Positions 1-7,638 of a stretch of 19,073 nt of DNA are shown here, piece by piece. Source of the DNA: Prevotella sp. UBA6429 (lineage in GTDB: Bacteria; Bacteroidota; Bacteroidia; Bacteroidales; Bacteroidaceae). Made by a program: the position numbers and the translations under genes. The notes beneath the pieces were generated by a model. It was given only the letters and a program-made list of their open reading frames with translations. It did no database searches and was not told the origin of the DNA. Within the stretch, counting starts at the first letter, position 1; every line of letters begins with the position of its first letter. The DNA lies in NCBI GenBank assembly GCA_002437285.1, contig DJOV01000122.1, positions 1 through 19,073 of the forward strand, given 5' to 3'.

Positions 1-79
1 GCGACCGACAAAAAACGCCATTTTCGCGTTCTATTTCAACTGAAATCCGTGACAAACTTTTGCACCAAAAATCATGACA
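1..79 (-). repeat. Left copy of terminal inverted repeat
   Basis: This stretch matches the reverse complement of 18995-19073 at 73 of 79 positions. Bases 1-38 and 46-71 are identical; mismatches fall at 39, 43-45, 72 and 74. Similarity stops near base 80. The copy begins exactly at the window edge, so its outer limit is unknown. Read outward (minus strand) it lies downstream of the hydrolase gene ending at 200. The left copy alone carries a small inverted repeat, ATTTCA-AC-TGAAAT, at 33-46. No coding frame is evident. It could be one member of a dispersed repeat family or the edge of a mobile or invertible unit. Confidence 0.85.
10..30 (-). terminator. Hairpin plus T-run inside left repeat
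   Basis: On the minus strand AACGC (30-26) pairs with GCGTT (18-14) around a 7-base loop and runs into TTTT (to about 10). The form is that of a short intrinsic terminator. The 5-bp stem makes it weak on its own. The same hairpin is conserved in the right repeat copy. Confidence 0.4.
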
Positions 80-105
80 ATATAGCACGGCATGCATAAG
101 AAACA

Positions 106-143
106 GCCTGAAAAGGCAGGAATCGCTTCCTTCCTTTTCAGGC
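106..143 (-). terminator. Long hairpin, probable terminator of the hydrolase operon
   Basis: Bases 106-116 (GCCTGAAAAGG) pair perfectly with 133-143. After one mismatch (117/132) a further 5 bp pair (118-122 with 127-131) around a 4-base loop. The hairpin lies 57 bases past the minus-strand stop at 200. On that strand it is followed by TGTTTCTT, a moderate U-tract. It is the natural 3' end of the 1771-200 gene pair. Confidence 0.7.
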
Positions 144-199
144 CATTTGCCTCTACGAAACCATGCAGCAAGCAACAGCCAAACGTCTGCTAAGCCATG

Positions 200-1132
200 C
201 TAAGCGTCATCTGGTGACGGACCATCGGTTGCCAACCAATCAGCCAGAAGATTCTTATACGTCTCTGTTTGGTCAATGAAGGTCATGTGGCGCGCTCCGT
301 CGAGCAGTTCCCAGCGTGAGTGAGGAATATGGTCATACATGGTCTTGGCGATCAGCGGGGTACACTCGTCGTTGGTCCCGCTGATGACGAGCGAGCGCTG
401 CTTGATTTCACAGAGCCTGCTGGTATAGTCAAAGTCCTTGAGCGTGCCTGTCGGGGTGTACTCGTTGGGGCCCCATGCCGTCACGTACGCCTCTGTGCCA
501 AACCGTTTCTTGCGACGGAAGCACTCCGGTGTATCATCTGTTATCTCGTCAGCATGGAGCGCCGTGTAGTGCTCATTGGCCCTGAGATAGCCCGGCTCCT
601 CAAAGTTTCCTGTTGCCACGGCATGCGCTATGGCCCGTTGCTCGTCGAGGGGCATGAACGAAATCAACCGCTGTTGCTCATGACTCCACAAAGCGCTCGA
701 CGACAAGGTGCTCGAGAGTATCACCGATTCAACGCCTTCCGGCTTACGGTCGATGAGGTAAGCGATGATGAGCATGCCACCCCACGACTGGCCGAGGAGG
801 TGCACCCTGTCAAGGTGGAGATGCCGGCGGAGGGCATCCAGCTCGTCCTCCCAAGTTTGCAAGGTCCACAGTTCGGGACGACCTTCGACATAGCTCTCGC
901 CACAGCCCAATTGGTCATAACTGATGACTTGGCGACCCGTAGTCAGAGCCAAATCATCGAGCACCTCAAAATAGTTGTGGGTGGAGCCGGGGCCTCCATG
1001 TATGAGTAGCAAGGGAGCCTTGTCGCTTTTGTCACCAACAATCCTGTAATATGTCTCAAACCCCATGAAAGGCATCCTGCCTTCCACCACGCGCAGTAGC
1101 TGATTGGGGTGACGTGTCGCAATGTTACTCAT
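200..1132 (-). CDS. Alpha/beta hydrolase, proline iminopeptidase family
   Basis: The 310-residue product has the hallmarks of peptidase family S33. There is an HGGPG oxyanion motif at 45-49, the nucleophile elbow GQSWGG with Ser116, a probable catalytic Asp255 in SGTNDECTP and His282 in ARHM. Family members remove N-terminal proline or other residues from small peptides. The length is normal. No signal peptide is seen at the N-terminus (MSNIATRHPN), so a cytoplasmic location is likely. The start is 9 bases after the stop of the flavoprotein gene at 1142, which indicates one transcript. A hairpin at 106-143 probably ends it. Family assignment is firm; the exact substrate (proline, or another residue or amide) cannot be read from sequence. 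Confidence 0.85.
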   Translation of the reverse strand: MSNIATRHPNQLLRVVEGRMPFMGFETYYRIVGDKSDKAPLLLIHGGPGSTHNYFEVLDDLALTTGRQVISYDQLGCGESYVEGRPELWTLQTWEDELDALRRHLHLDRVHLLGQSWGGMLIIAYLIDRKPEGVESVILSSTLSSSALWSHEQQRLISFMPLDEQRAIAHAVATGNFEEPGYLRANEHYTALHADEITDDTPECFRRKKRFGTEAYVTAWGPNEYTPTGTLKDFDYTSRLCEIKQRSLVISGTNDECTPLIAKTMYDHIPHSRWELLDGARHMTFIDQTETYKNLLADWLATDGPSPDDA

Positions 1133-1141
1133 GACCAGTAA

Positions 1142-1771
1142 TTATCTGATGAAGTTCATCGGTGTCCAAGCCGCTTCCTTGTCAGGGCGCTCGCCCGTGG
1201 GCACACCGTGAAATTTCTTCAGGATCCACGACAGGTTGTGTGCCAAGGTTCTCATGGTCTGCATGCCCTCTATGTCTTGCGCCGTCTGTCCGGGCTCGCG
1301 GCCATAGGCTATGTTCCAATATTGTGAGGTAACGATAGGCATGTTCATCATCTCAAACATCATGTTGAGCGTTTGGTAGGCAGTGTCAGCGCCTCCCCTC
1401 CTGCACACGCACACATTGGCAACAGGCTTGTAGACAAAAGCCGCGCCATTGCTGTAGAGCAAACGCTGGATGAGCGAGAGTGCACTGCCGTTGGGTTGCC
1501 CGTAATAGACGGGAGCACCAAAAACAAAGGCGTCCGCCTTCTCCGCCTTGGCGGAAATCTCATTGACCATGTCATCCTCGAAGGCGCAACGATGCTCGTC
1601 GGCGTGTTGCTTGCACCAGTTGCAGGCGATGCATCCCCTTACGGGCTTGGTGCCTATTTCCACCACTTCTGCCTCGATGCCGTCTTGCTCGAGGGTCTTG
1701 GCCACCTCACACAAGGCGGTGTAAGTGTTTCCTTTGCGCCGCGGACTGGCGCTTACTAATAATACTTTCAT
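1142..1771 (-). CDS. Flavodoxin-fold NAD(P)H-dependent oxidoreductase / iron-sulfur flavoprotein-like
   Basis: This 209-residue protein starts with the FMN phosphate-binding loop SASPRRKGNT (7-16) after a beta strand MKVLLV. It continues with FGAPVYYGQ near residue 84, as in the flavodoxin_2 / NADPH-dependent FMN reductase group. Cysteines at 47, 50, 53 and 62 resemble the compact cluster-binding motif of iron-sulfur flavoproteins. The last spacing is eight residues rather than the usual four to seven, so a 4Fe-4S cluster is possible but not certain. It is followed after 9 bases by the hydrolase gene, suggesting an operon. I found no clear TAnnTTTG element just upstream, so it may be reached by read-through from the SIMPL gene. 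Confidence 0.8.
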   Translation of the reverse strand: MKVLLVSASPRRKGNTYTALCEVAKTLEQDGIEAEVVEIGTKPVRGCIACNWCKQHADEHRCAFEDDMVNEISAKAEKADAFVFGAPVYYGQPNGSALSLIQRLLYSNGAAFVYKPVANVCVCRRGGADTAYQTLNMMFEMMNMPIVTSQYWNIAYGREPGQTAQDIEGMQTMRTLAHNLSWILKKFHGVPTGERPDKEAAWTPMNFIR

Positions 1772-1805
1772 GACTTACTGTGTATGTATTTTTTTTCTAA
1801 TGAAC

Positions 1806-1840
1806 GACCGCCTCCCATCTTATTCCGTTGGGAAGCGGTC
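1806..1840 (-). other. Inverted repeat between SIMPL gene and flavoprotein gene
   Basis: Arms 1806-1817 and 1829-1840 (GACCGC..TCCCA / TGGGA..GCGGTC) are complementary except for one position, around an 11-base loop. That position is a G-U wobble in minus-strand RNA and a C-A mismatch in plus-strand RNA. The hairpin therefore fits the minus transcript, 22 bases past the SIMPL stop. On that strand it is followed by an A-run rather than a U-tract, so it is not a classical intrinsic terminator. It may be a processing or attenuating structure. Confidence 0.5.
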
Positions 1841-1862
1841 AGTAAAGGTTAAGGGTTATCCG

Positions 1863-2570
1863 TCAGTCTTTCAACGAATAAGTGACGGTAGTGACGACAC
1901 GCACGCGCTTGATCCACGGCGTGTTCTCATCCCTGTTGTCGATAGAGAACTGCCCTTGGTCGGCGCTGACTATCTTGTTGAGTCTCGAATGGCTGTTCTT
2001 GGCAAACTGCTGGGCGGTCTGCTGTGCGTTCTCGATGGCCTCCGTCATCATCTTCGGTTTCATCTTCTTGAACGATTCGAGGTCATAGGTGATTTGGTTG
2101 TTGTAGTCTCCAGCGACGATGGCCACCCCTTGCTTCAGCAGTTCTCCCTGTCGGGCAATGATGCTTCGCACGCGATCGACATGTTTCGAGGTCACCGTAA
2201 TCACCAGCGTGATGTTGTATCTGTAGGGTTTGTTATTGGCACTGTACTGGTCAGCAGAGAGGTCCACCACCTGTGGTGCGTTGACGGTTATCTCGCCCTG
2301 CGTGACGCCATTGGCCATCAGAAACCGCTTGATGGCCTGTTGCTTCTGCGCGATGCGGTCGTAGAGCTCAGGCAGGTCATTGCCAAGTTCCTTGGAGACA
2401 ATGGGCCACGTGACCTTGTCAGCCTTCACTTCGCTCTCCGCCAGTCCCTTCACTGTCACCTTACGGTCTTTCTCCGTGAAATTGTCCATTCCGGCTTTCA
2501 AAAACAATCCCAACACCATGATGCCTATCGCTATGATGGCAGCACTGATCATCTTGTCTTTCTCCTTCAT
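1863..2570 (-). CDS. Membrane-anchored SIMPL-domain (DUF541) protein
   Basis: The 235-residue protein starts MKEKDKM and has one hydrophobic helix (about 7-25), followed by a SIMPL-type domain: TVKGLAESEVKADKVTWPI near 40, YRYNITLVITV in the middle, and a closing VRVVTTVTYSLKD. Family members are periplasmic or membrane-bound proteins of unsettled molecular function. I chose the ATG at 2570 because the Bacteroidetes family begins M-K-E-K. The ATG nine codons upstream (2597) would add a polar extension (MYNTKWFAT) before the anchor, which looks less likely. A promoter lies at 2677-2707, giving a leader of about 100 bases. The gene is separate from the hut operon upstream. Confidence 0.85.
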   Translation of the reverse strand: MKEKDKMISAAIIAIGIMVLGLFLKAGMDNFTEKDRKVTVKGLAESEVKADKVTWPIVSKELGNDLPELYDRIAQKQQAIKRFLMANGVTQGEITVNAPQVVDLSADQYSANNKPYRYNITLVITVTSKHVDRVRSIIARQGELLKQGVAIVAGDYNNQITYDLESFKKMKPKMMTEAIENAQQTAQQFAKNSHSRLNKIVSADQGQFSIDNRDENTPWIKRVRVVTTVTYSLKD

Positions 2571-2676
2571 AGTTGCAAACCATTTTGTGTTATACATATG
2601 TTGGCCACAGACACAACCTGCGCCTGCCGTTGCTTTCAGCTTGCTCCTTCAGCGTTTTTGGCTTGTCTGCGTATTG

Positions 2677-2707
2677 CAAATATAGGAAATGAAAAGCTAT
2701 CCAGCAA
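2677..2707 (-). promoter_or_regulatory. Bacteroidetes-type promoter for the SIMPL gene
   Basis: On the minus strand TTG (2707-2705) is followed after 20 bases by TATATTTG (2684-2677). This matches the -33 TTTG/TTG and -7 TAnnTTTG pattern of the Bacteroidetes primary sigma factor. Transcription would start near 2670. The -33 element lies inside the 18-bp palindrome at 2706-2723. Confidence 0.65.
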
Positions 2708-2723
2708 TAGGGAATTCCCTATT
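2706..2723. other. Perfect 18-bp palindrome AATAGGGAATTCCCTATT
   Basis: The sequence equals its own reverse complement. It lies 32 bases past the hutI stop and overlaps the -33 element of the SIMPL promoter. It could be an operator for a dimeric regulator. As RNA it could also fold into a 7-bp stem with an AATT loop and help end the hut transcript, although the following minus-strand bases (GCTGGATAGCTTTTC) are only partly U-rich. Confidence 0.6.
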
Positions 2724-2754
2724 TGTTTCGGAAAAAGCACTATTGCGCCCACAC

Positions 2755-3978
2755 TCAGAAAAAGGTTCGCTCGATGCATGGTGTGGTATAGGCGTAGGGC
2801 AGATAGGTCAACGACGGAATGGGCCTTGTCTGGATAATGCCGGGGCGCGCGCCACGCCGTATGCTGCCGTGGGTGCCTGACAGCCCCATGGCAGCAGCCC
2901 CGTTGATGGTTGTCGCATTGAGAGCCTCCGTCGGCAGCAGCCTCATCTTCATGCAAGCCAGCGACATGACAAACCGCATGTCGCCTGAGGGGGTGGAGCC
3001 GGGATTGTAGTCGCTGGCCAGGGCGACTGCCAGACCGCTGTCGATCATCATCCGTCCCTTTCCGTAAGGCATGTTGGAGAAAAACGAGGTGCCTGGCAAG
3101 AGGGTCGGCATCGTGTCACTGGCCTTCAGCAGCGGGATGTCCCTCTCGTCCATGTTCTCCAGGTGGTCGACCGACACGGCGTGGTGTCGCACACAGACAG
3201 GCAACCCGCCGCAAGACGCGAGCTCGTCCACATGAACCTTAGGGCGCAGGCCATACTTGGCCGCAGCTTCAAGCATGCGATCCGTCTCCTCAGGAGTGAA
3301 GAAGCCCTTGTCACAAAACACATCGACGAAATCGGCCAGTTTTTCCTTTGCCACCTCCGGCAACATCTCACGGATGACGAGATCCACGTATTCGGCCTGT
3401 CGCCCCACATAGTCGCGAGCTACTGCATGAGCCCCCAAGAAGGTGCTCACCACCCGGATGGGCACACTCTCACGGACGCGCCTGATGACACGCAGCATCT
3501 TCAGTTCATCGGCCGTGTTCAAGCCGTATCCGCTCTTGATCTCCACGCATCCTGTGCCCTTGTCCATGATTTCACGCATGCGTTCCATTGCCTGACGAAA
3601 GAGCTCCTCTTCCGGCGTTTGATGCAAGAGGTCGACCGAGTTGAGGATGCCTCCACCCCGCCGAGCCACCTCGGCATAGCTGAGGCCGCGTATCTTGTCC
3701 TCCCACTCGTGCTCCCGGCTGCCGGCATAGACCAGGTGGGTGTGGCTGTCACAAAAGGCAGGCAGCACCAGTCCTCCTCGGGCGTCGACAGTCTCATCGG
3801 CATGCCGGTCCTGCCGGATGGCGCTCATGGGTCCATAGTCCTCCACGACTCCATCTACGAGCGATAGCCAAGCGTCGTCGAGTGAATGGGCCACACCCAT
3901 GTCCGCGCCAGAAAGGCGCAGGCATGAGGCGGGGTGCAGACCATACAAGGTCTTGATATGTGTAATCAGAATGCGCAT
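2755..3978 (-). CDS. hutI: Imidazolonepropionase
   Basis: HutI hydrolyses 4-imidazolone-5-propionate to N-formimino-L-glutamate, the third step of histidine breakdown. The 407-residue protein has the amidohydrolase metal site: HTH at 79-81 in CDSHTHLVYAG, His249 in KVHVDELAS, His272 in VSVDHLE and Asp323 in ALASDYNPGS. The loop EIKSGYGL near 147 is also typical. The C-terminus ends at ERTFF, several residues earlier than I would expect, but all catalytic parts are present. It is the last gene of the hut operon, starting 14 bases after the hutH stop. The N-terminus MRILITHIKTL fits the family. Confidence 0.95.
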   Translation of the reverse strand: MRILITHIKTLYGLHPASCLRLSGADMGVAHSLDDAWLSLVDGVVEDYGPMSAIRQDRHADETVDARGGLVLPAFCDSHTHLVYAGSREHEWEDKIRGLSYAEVARRGGGILNSVDLLHQTPEEELFRQAMERMREIMDKGTGCVEIKSGYGLNTADELKMLRVIRRVRESVPIRVVSTFLGAHAVARDYVGRQAEYVDLVIREMLPEVAKEKLADFVDVFCDKGFFTPEETDRMLEAAAKYGLRPKVHVDELASCGGLPVCVRHHAVSVDHLENMDERDIPLLKASDTMPTLLPGTSFFSNMPYGKGRMMIDSGLAVALASDYNPGSTPSGDMRFVMSLACMKMRLLPTEALNATTINGAAAMGLSGTHGSIRRGARPGIIQTRPIPSLTYLPYAYTTPCIERTFF

Positions 3979-3992
3979 GGGAGATTGGGGCG

Positions 3993-5486
3993 TTATTCCA
4001 AGGATTCTGTGCGAAGGAAGTCCACCGACTTGGCTATGAGCGGATACATCACCGTGTCCTTGTCGATGAACGGCACCGTCTTGCGGTAGTCCTTGAATAT
4101 TTTCTCCACGATGGGCGATGACTTCAGCGGACGTCGGAACTCAAGGGCCTGTGCCGCGTTGAATAGCTCGATGGCCAGCACACGCTCCGTATTGAGGATC
4201 ACCTTATAGAGTTTCGTTCCTGCATTGGCACCCATGCTCACATGGTCTTCCTGGCCCTGCGAGGTAGGTATGCTGTCCACCGACGACGGCATGCATAGCG
4301 TCTTGCTCTGGCTGACAATGCTTGCCGCTGTGTATTGGGTGATCATGAATCCGCTGTTCACACCCGGATTGGCCACCAGGAAACTGGGCAGTCCACGCGT
4401 ACCCGACACCAGTTTGTAGATGCGGCGTTCGGAGATGTTGGCCAGTTCCGACATGGCAATGGCCAGGAAATCCATCGGCAGGGCAATGGGCTCACCATGG
4501 AAGTTGCCTGCCGAGATGACCATGTCGTCATCAGGCACCACGGTGGGATTGTCCGTCGTAGCGTTGATCTCCACATCAGTCACCTGCTGCACATAGCGCA
4601 CGGTGTCTTTCACGGCCCCATGCACCTGCGGTATGCAACGGAAGGAATAGGGATCCTGCACGTGGTGCTTGGGCTGACGGATGAGCTCGCTGCCCTCCAG
4701 GATGTGCGCGATGTGGTCAGCCGTATCCATTTGTCCCTGGTGTGGGCGCACGGCATGCACAGCATGATAGAACGGCTCGATGCGGCCGTCATAGGCATCA
4801 AGTGACATGGCAGCGATATAGTCAGCCCAGTTGGACAGTTTGGTGGCTTGAATGATGCTCCAGCAGCAGAAAGCTCCCATGTTTTGCGTGCCATTGAGCA
4901 GCGCCAATCCCTCTTTCGAAGCCAGTTTGATGGGCTCCCATCCCATGGTCTGCAAGAGTCGTGCGCCACTCATGCGCTGTCCGTTGTATTCCACTTCTCC
5001 CAGTCCGACGAGTGGCAGGCAAAGGTGTGCCAAGGGCACAAGGTCGCCCGATGAGCCCACCGACCCCTGCATGTAGACTATTGGGAAGATGTCATGGTTG
5101 AAGAAATCGACGAGCCTCTCCACCGTGTCCACCTTACATCCCGAATAGCCATAGGAGAGCGACTGTATCTTCAGCAAGATCATCAGCTTGACAATCTCGT
5201 TGGGCACCCGTTCGCCGATGCCACAAGCGTGGCTCATCATCAGGTTGATTTGCAGTTGTGAGAGTTGGTCCTCACCGATGGATATGTTATAGAGAGAGCC
5301 GAACCCCGTGGTGACACCATAGATGGGTGTCTCTGATGAGGCAATCTTCTTGTCGAGATACTCTCGACAGCGCACGATGCGGTTACGGGCGTCTTCGCCG
5401 AGCTTCAGTTTGTAGTTGCCGCGTAATATCTCCCACACCTTGTCGAGCGTGAGATGACCGGCACTGATTTCATGAATGTTAGCCAT
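3993..5486 (-). CDS. hutH: Histidine ammonia-lyase
   Basis: HutH removes ammonia from L-histidine to give trans-urocanate, the first step of the pathway. The 497-residue length is normal. Conserved residues include Tyr56 in YGVTTGFG, His86 in MMSHACGIG, NGTQ, the QDPYSFR block, NFHGEP and SQGQEDHVSMG. His86 corresponds to the active-site histidine of Pseudomonas HutH and favours histidine over phenylalanine or tyrosine. The segment that cyclises to the MIO electrophile is GSVGSSGDL: the triad is Ser145-Ser146-Gly147 instead of the usual Ala-Ser-Gly, confirmed from the codons TCA TCG GGC. The gene lies 19 bases after hutU and 14 before hutI. Confidence 0.94.
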   Translation of the reverse strand: MANIHEISAGHLTLDKVWEILRGNYKLKLGEDARNRIVRCREYLDKKIASSETPIYGVTTGFGSLYNISIGEDQLSQLQINLMMSHACGIGERVPNEIVKLMILLKIQSLSYGYSGCKVDTVERLVDFFNHDIFPIVYMQGSVGSSGDLVPLAHLCLPLVGLGEVEYNGQRMSGARLLQTMGWEPIKLASKEGLALLNGTQNMGAFCCWSIIQATKLSNWADYIAAMSLDAYDGRIEPFYHAVHAVRPHQGQMDTADHIAHILEGSELIRQPKHHVQDPYSFRCIPQVHGAVKDTVRYVQQVTDVEINATTDNPTVVPDDDMVISAGNFHGEPIALPMDFLAIAMSELANISERRIYKLVSGTRGLPSFLVANPGVNSGFMITQYTAASIVSQSKTLCMPSSVDSIPTSQGQEDHVSMGANAGTKLYKVILNTERVLAIELFNAAQALEFRRPLKSSPIVEKIFKDYRKTVPFIDKDTVMYPLIAKSVDFLRTESLE

Positions 5487-5505
5487 CAGATGATATGGTT
5501 TAAGA

Positions 5506-7521
5506 TTAAAAAATTCGGGTAATGACGTCCTCGTCCACCAGGTTCGGCATGGTCACCTGCAGGTTGGGTGTGTGCTCCATCTGTCGTTTGATGGCATCCA
5601 TCGAACCCTTGTTTCTTGCCCATGACCGTCTTGAGATGCCGTTGTTCACATCCCAGAAGAGCATCTCCTGGATGTTGCGGTCACTCTCGGCTGAGCCGTC
5701 GATGACCATGCCAAAGCCGCCGTTGACCACTTCGCCCCAGCCTACTCCGCCGCCATTGTGCAGGCTGACCCATGTCGCTCCACGGAAGGCGTCGCCGATA
5801 ACGTTCTGCACTGCCATGTCCGCACAATACTGCGACCCGTCGTAGATGTTGCTGGTCTCACGGAAAGGCGAGTCGGTACCACTCACGTCGTGGTGGTCGC
5901 GTCCCAGCACCACTGGTGCCTTCAGCCGGCCATCGCGCACCGCCTCATTGAAGGCCAGCGCTATCCTCGTGCGCCCTTCGCAGTCAGCATAGAGAATGCG
6001 GGCCTGCGAGCCTACGACGAGATGGTTCTTACCTGCCTCACGTATCCAGTGAATATTGTCATCCAGTTGGTGTTGTATGTCTTCCGGTGCGTGGCTGCGC
6101 TCTTCTTCCAGCACGTTGAGAGCCAGCTCGTCGGTCAGGGCCAGGTCAGAAGGGTCGCACGAGGTGCACACCCAACGGAAGGGTCCGAAGCCATAATCGA
6201 AGAACATCGGTCCCATGATGTCCTGCACATACGAGGGATACCGGAACGAGCCATCGGCCGTCAGGATGTCGGCTCCAGCCCTACTCGCCTGCAGAAGGAA
6301 GGCGTTGCCATAGTCGAAGAAGTACATGCCACGTGCGGCCAACTGGTTGATGGCAGCCACTTGGCGGCGCAATGACTCTTCCACCCGCTTCTTGAATTCC
6401 TCAGGGTCGGCCGCCATCATGCGCTTGCTCTCGTCGAGCGTCATGCCCACTGGATAGTAACCGCCCGCCCACGGGTTGTGGAGCGAAGTCTGGTCCGAGC
6501 CCAGGTTCACCTCGATATCCTCCTGGGCCAGTCGTTCCCACAGGTCGACCACATTGCCCACATAGGCCATCGACACCACACGCTTCTCGTCCAGCGCTTG
6601 CATCACGGCTTGCATCAGTTCGTCCAGGCCGTAGTGCAGCTCGTCCACCCACCCTTGTTCGTAGCGTTTCTGCGCCGCCTTCGGGTTGATTTCCGCCACC
6701 ACACTCACCACCTTGGCTATATTGCCAGCTTTCGGTTGGGCGCCGCTCATGCCTCCCAAGCCACTCGACACGAACAGGGGAATGGCGTTGGTGGTATGGC
6801 GCGCGGTGTCGCCCATCACCCTGCGTGCGGCATTGAGCACCGTGATGGTGGTGCCATGGACGATTCCTTGCGGTCCAATGTACATGTAAGAGCCAGCCGT
6901 CATCTGTCCGTATTGGCTGACCCCGAGCGCGTTCATGCGCTCCCAGTCATCGGGTTTCGAGTAGTTGGGGATGACCATTCCGTTGGTGACGACCACTCTT
7001 GGTGCCCGCTTGTGCGAGGGGAACAGTCCCAACGGATGCCCCGAATACATCACGAGCGTCTGCTCATCGGTCATCTCCGAAAGGTACTTCATCACCAATC
7101 GGTATTGTGCCCAGTTTTGGAAGATGGCGCCATTGCCCCCATAGATGATGAGTTCGTGTGGGTGCTGCGCCACCCTTGGGTCCAGGTTGTTCTGAATCAT
7201 CAGCATGATGGCTGCCGCTTGTTCTGAGCGGTGGGGATATTCGCTGATGGGGCGCGCCTTCATCTCGTAGGTAGGGCGATAGCGATACATGTAGATGCGG
7301 CCATACCTGCGCAGCTCATCTGCAAACTCTGGTGCCAGCGCACTGTGCAGATGCCTGGGGAAATAGCGCAAGGCATTGCGCAAGGCAAGTTGCTTTTCCT
7401 CACGGGTCAGAATGTCTTTTCGCTTCGGTGCATGATTAATGGCGAAGTCGTACGCTTGCAGTTCAGGCAGGGTGTCGGGTATGCCGCCCCTGATGTCGGC
7501 TTGAAATTGTTCGATGGTCAT
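5506..7521 (-). CDS. hutU: Urocanate hydratase, long form
   Basis: Urocanase adds water to urocanate to form 4-imidazolone-5-propionate, using tightly bound NAD+ as electrophile. At 671 residues this is the long form, close in length to animal urocanases and about 110 residues longer than the Pseudomonas type. Recognisable blocks are YGGNGAIFQNWAQYR, MYSGHPLGLFPSHK, YGQMTAGSYMYIGPQG, SSGLGGMSGAQPKA and, near the C-terminus, LHNGGGVGWGEVVNGG with its glycine-rich loop. It begins MTIEQFQADI, typical of the group. It is separated from ftcD by 117 bases without an obvious promoter and from hutH by 19 bases, consistent with one operon. Confidence 0.95.
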   Translation of the reverse strand: MTIEQFQADIRGGIPDTLPELQAYDFAINHAPKRKDILTREEKQLALRNALRYFPRHLHSALAPEFADELRRYGRIYMYRYRPTYEMKARPISEYPHRSEQAAAIMLMIQNNLDPRVAQHPHELIIYGGNGAIFQNWAQYRLVMKYLSEMTDEQTLVMYSGHPLGLFPSHKRAPRVVVTNGMVIPNYSKPDDWERMNALGVSQYGQMTAGSYMYIGPQGIVHGTTITVLNAARRVMGDTARHTTNAIPLFVSSGLGGMSGAQPKAGNIAKVVSVVAEINPKAAQKRYEQGWVDELHYGLDELMQAVMQALDEKRVVSMAYVGNVVDLWERLAQEDIEVNLGSDQTSLHNPWAGGYYPVGMTLDESKRMMAADPEEFKKRVEESLRRQVAAINQLAARGMYFFDYGNAFLLQASRAGADILTADGSFRYPSYVQDIMGPMFFDYGFGPFRWVCTSCDPSDLALTDELALNVLEEERSHAPEDIQHQLDDNIHWIREAGKNHLVVGSQARILYADCEGRTRIALAFNEAVRDGRLKAPVVLGRDHHDVSGTDSPFRETSNIYDGSQYCADMAVQNVIGDAFRGATWVSLHNGGGVGWGEVVNGGFGMVIDGSAESDRNIQEMLFWDVNNGISRRSWARNKGSMDAIKRQMEHTPNLQVTMPNLVDEDVITRIF

Positions 7522-7638
7522 AGTTAGCTTCTTAGTATTCCTGTGGTCAAAGTGTGTGGTATATAAAATAGGAGGGGGAAGTGTGACATTGAAATGATAT
7601 ACATGAGGTGTATGTACCCATGGTGTACCCCCTGCGCA
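7522..7638 (-). other. 117-base spacer between ftcD and hutU
   Basis: This is the only long gap in the hut operon. It holds a short inverted repeat, ATACA-TGAGG-TGTAT, at 7599-7613 and a direct repeat of TGTACCC just to its right. I see no TAnnTTTG element on the minus strand and no open frame. It may be a processing or attenuation region, or just a leader for hutU. Confidence 0.3.

Noticed and set aside
1..79. Terminal repeats as the ends of a classical insertion sequence
   Set aside because: No transposase is encoded in the window, the content is ordinary metabolic genes, and no target-site duplication can be seen because the window ends within the repeats.
2571..2597. Upstream ATG of the SIMPL gene
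   Set aside because: It adds nine residues absent from the family pattern; MKEKDKM at 2570 matches the usual start.
1725..2837. 370-residue plus-strand open frame crossing three intergenic regions
   Set aside because: It overlaps the SIMPL gene and parts of its neighbours on the opposite strand and has no plausible domain.
2636..2956. 106-residue minus-strand open frame over the hutI end
   Set aside because: It runs through the hutI coding end in another frame and the SIMPL promoter region; no motif supports it.
4335..4805. 156-residue plus-strand open frame in hutH
   Set aside because: It is antisense to conserved hutH active-site segments and has no independent support.
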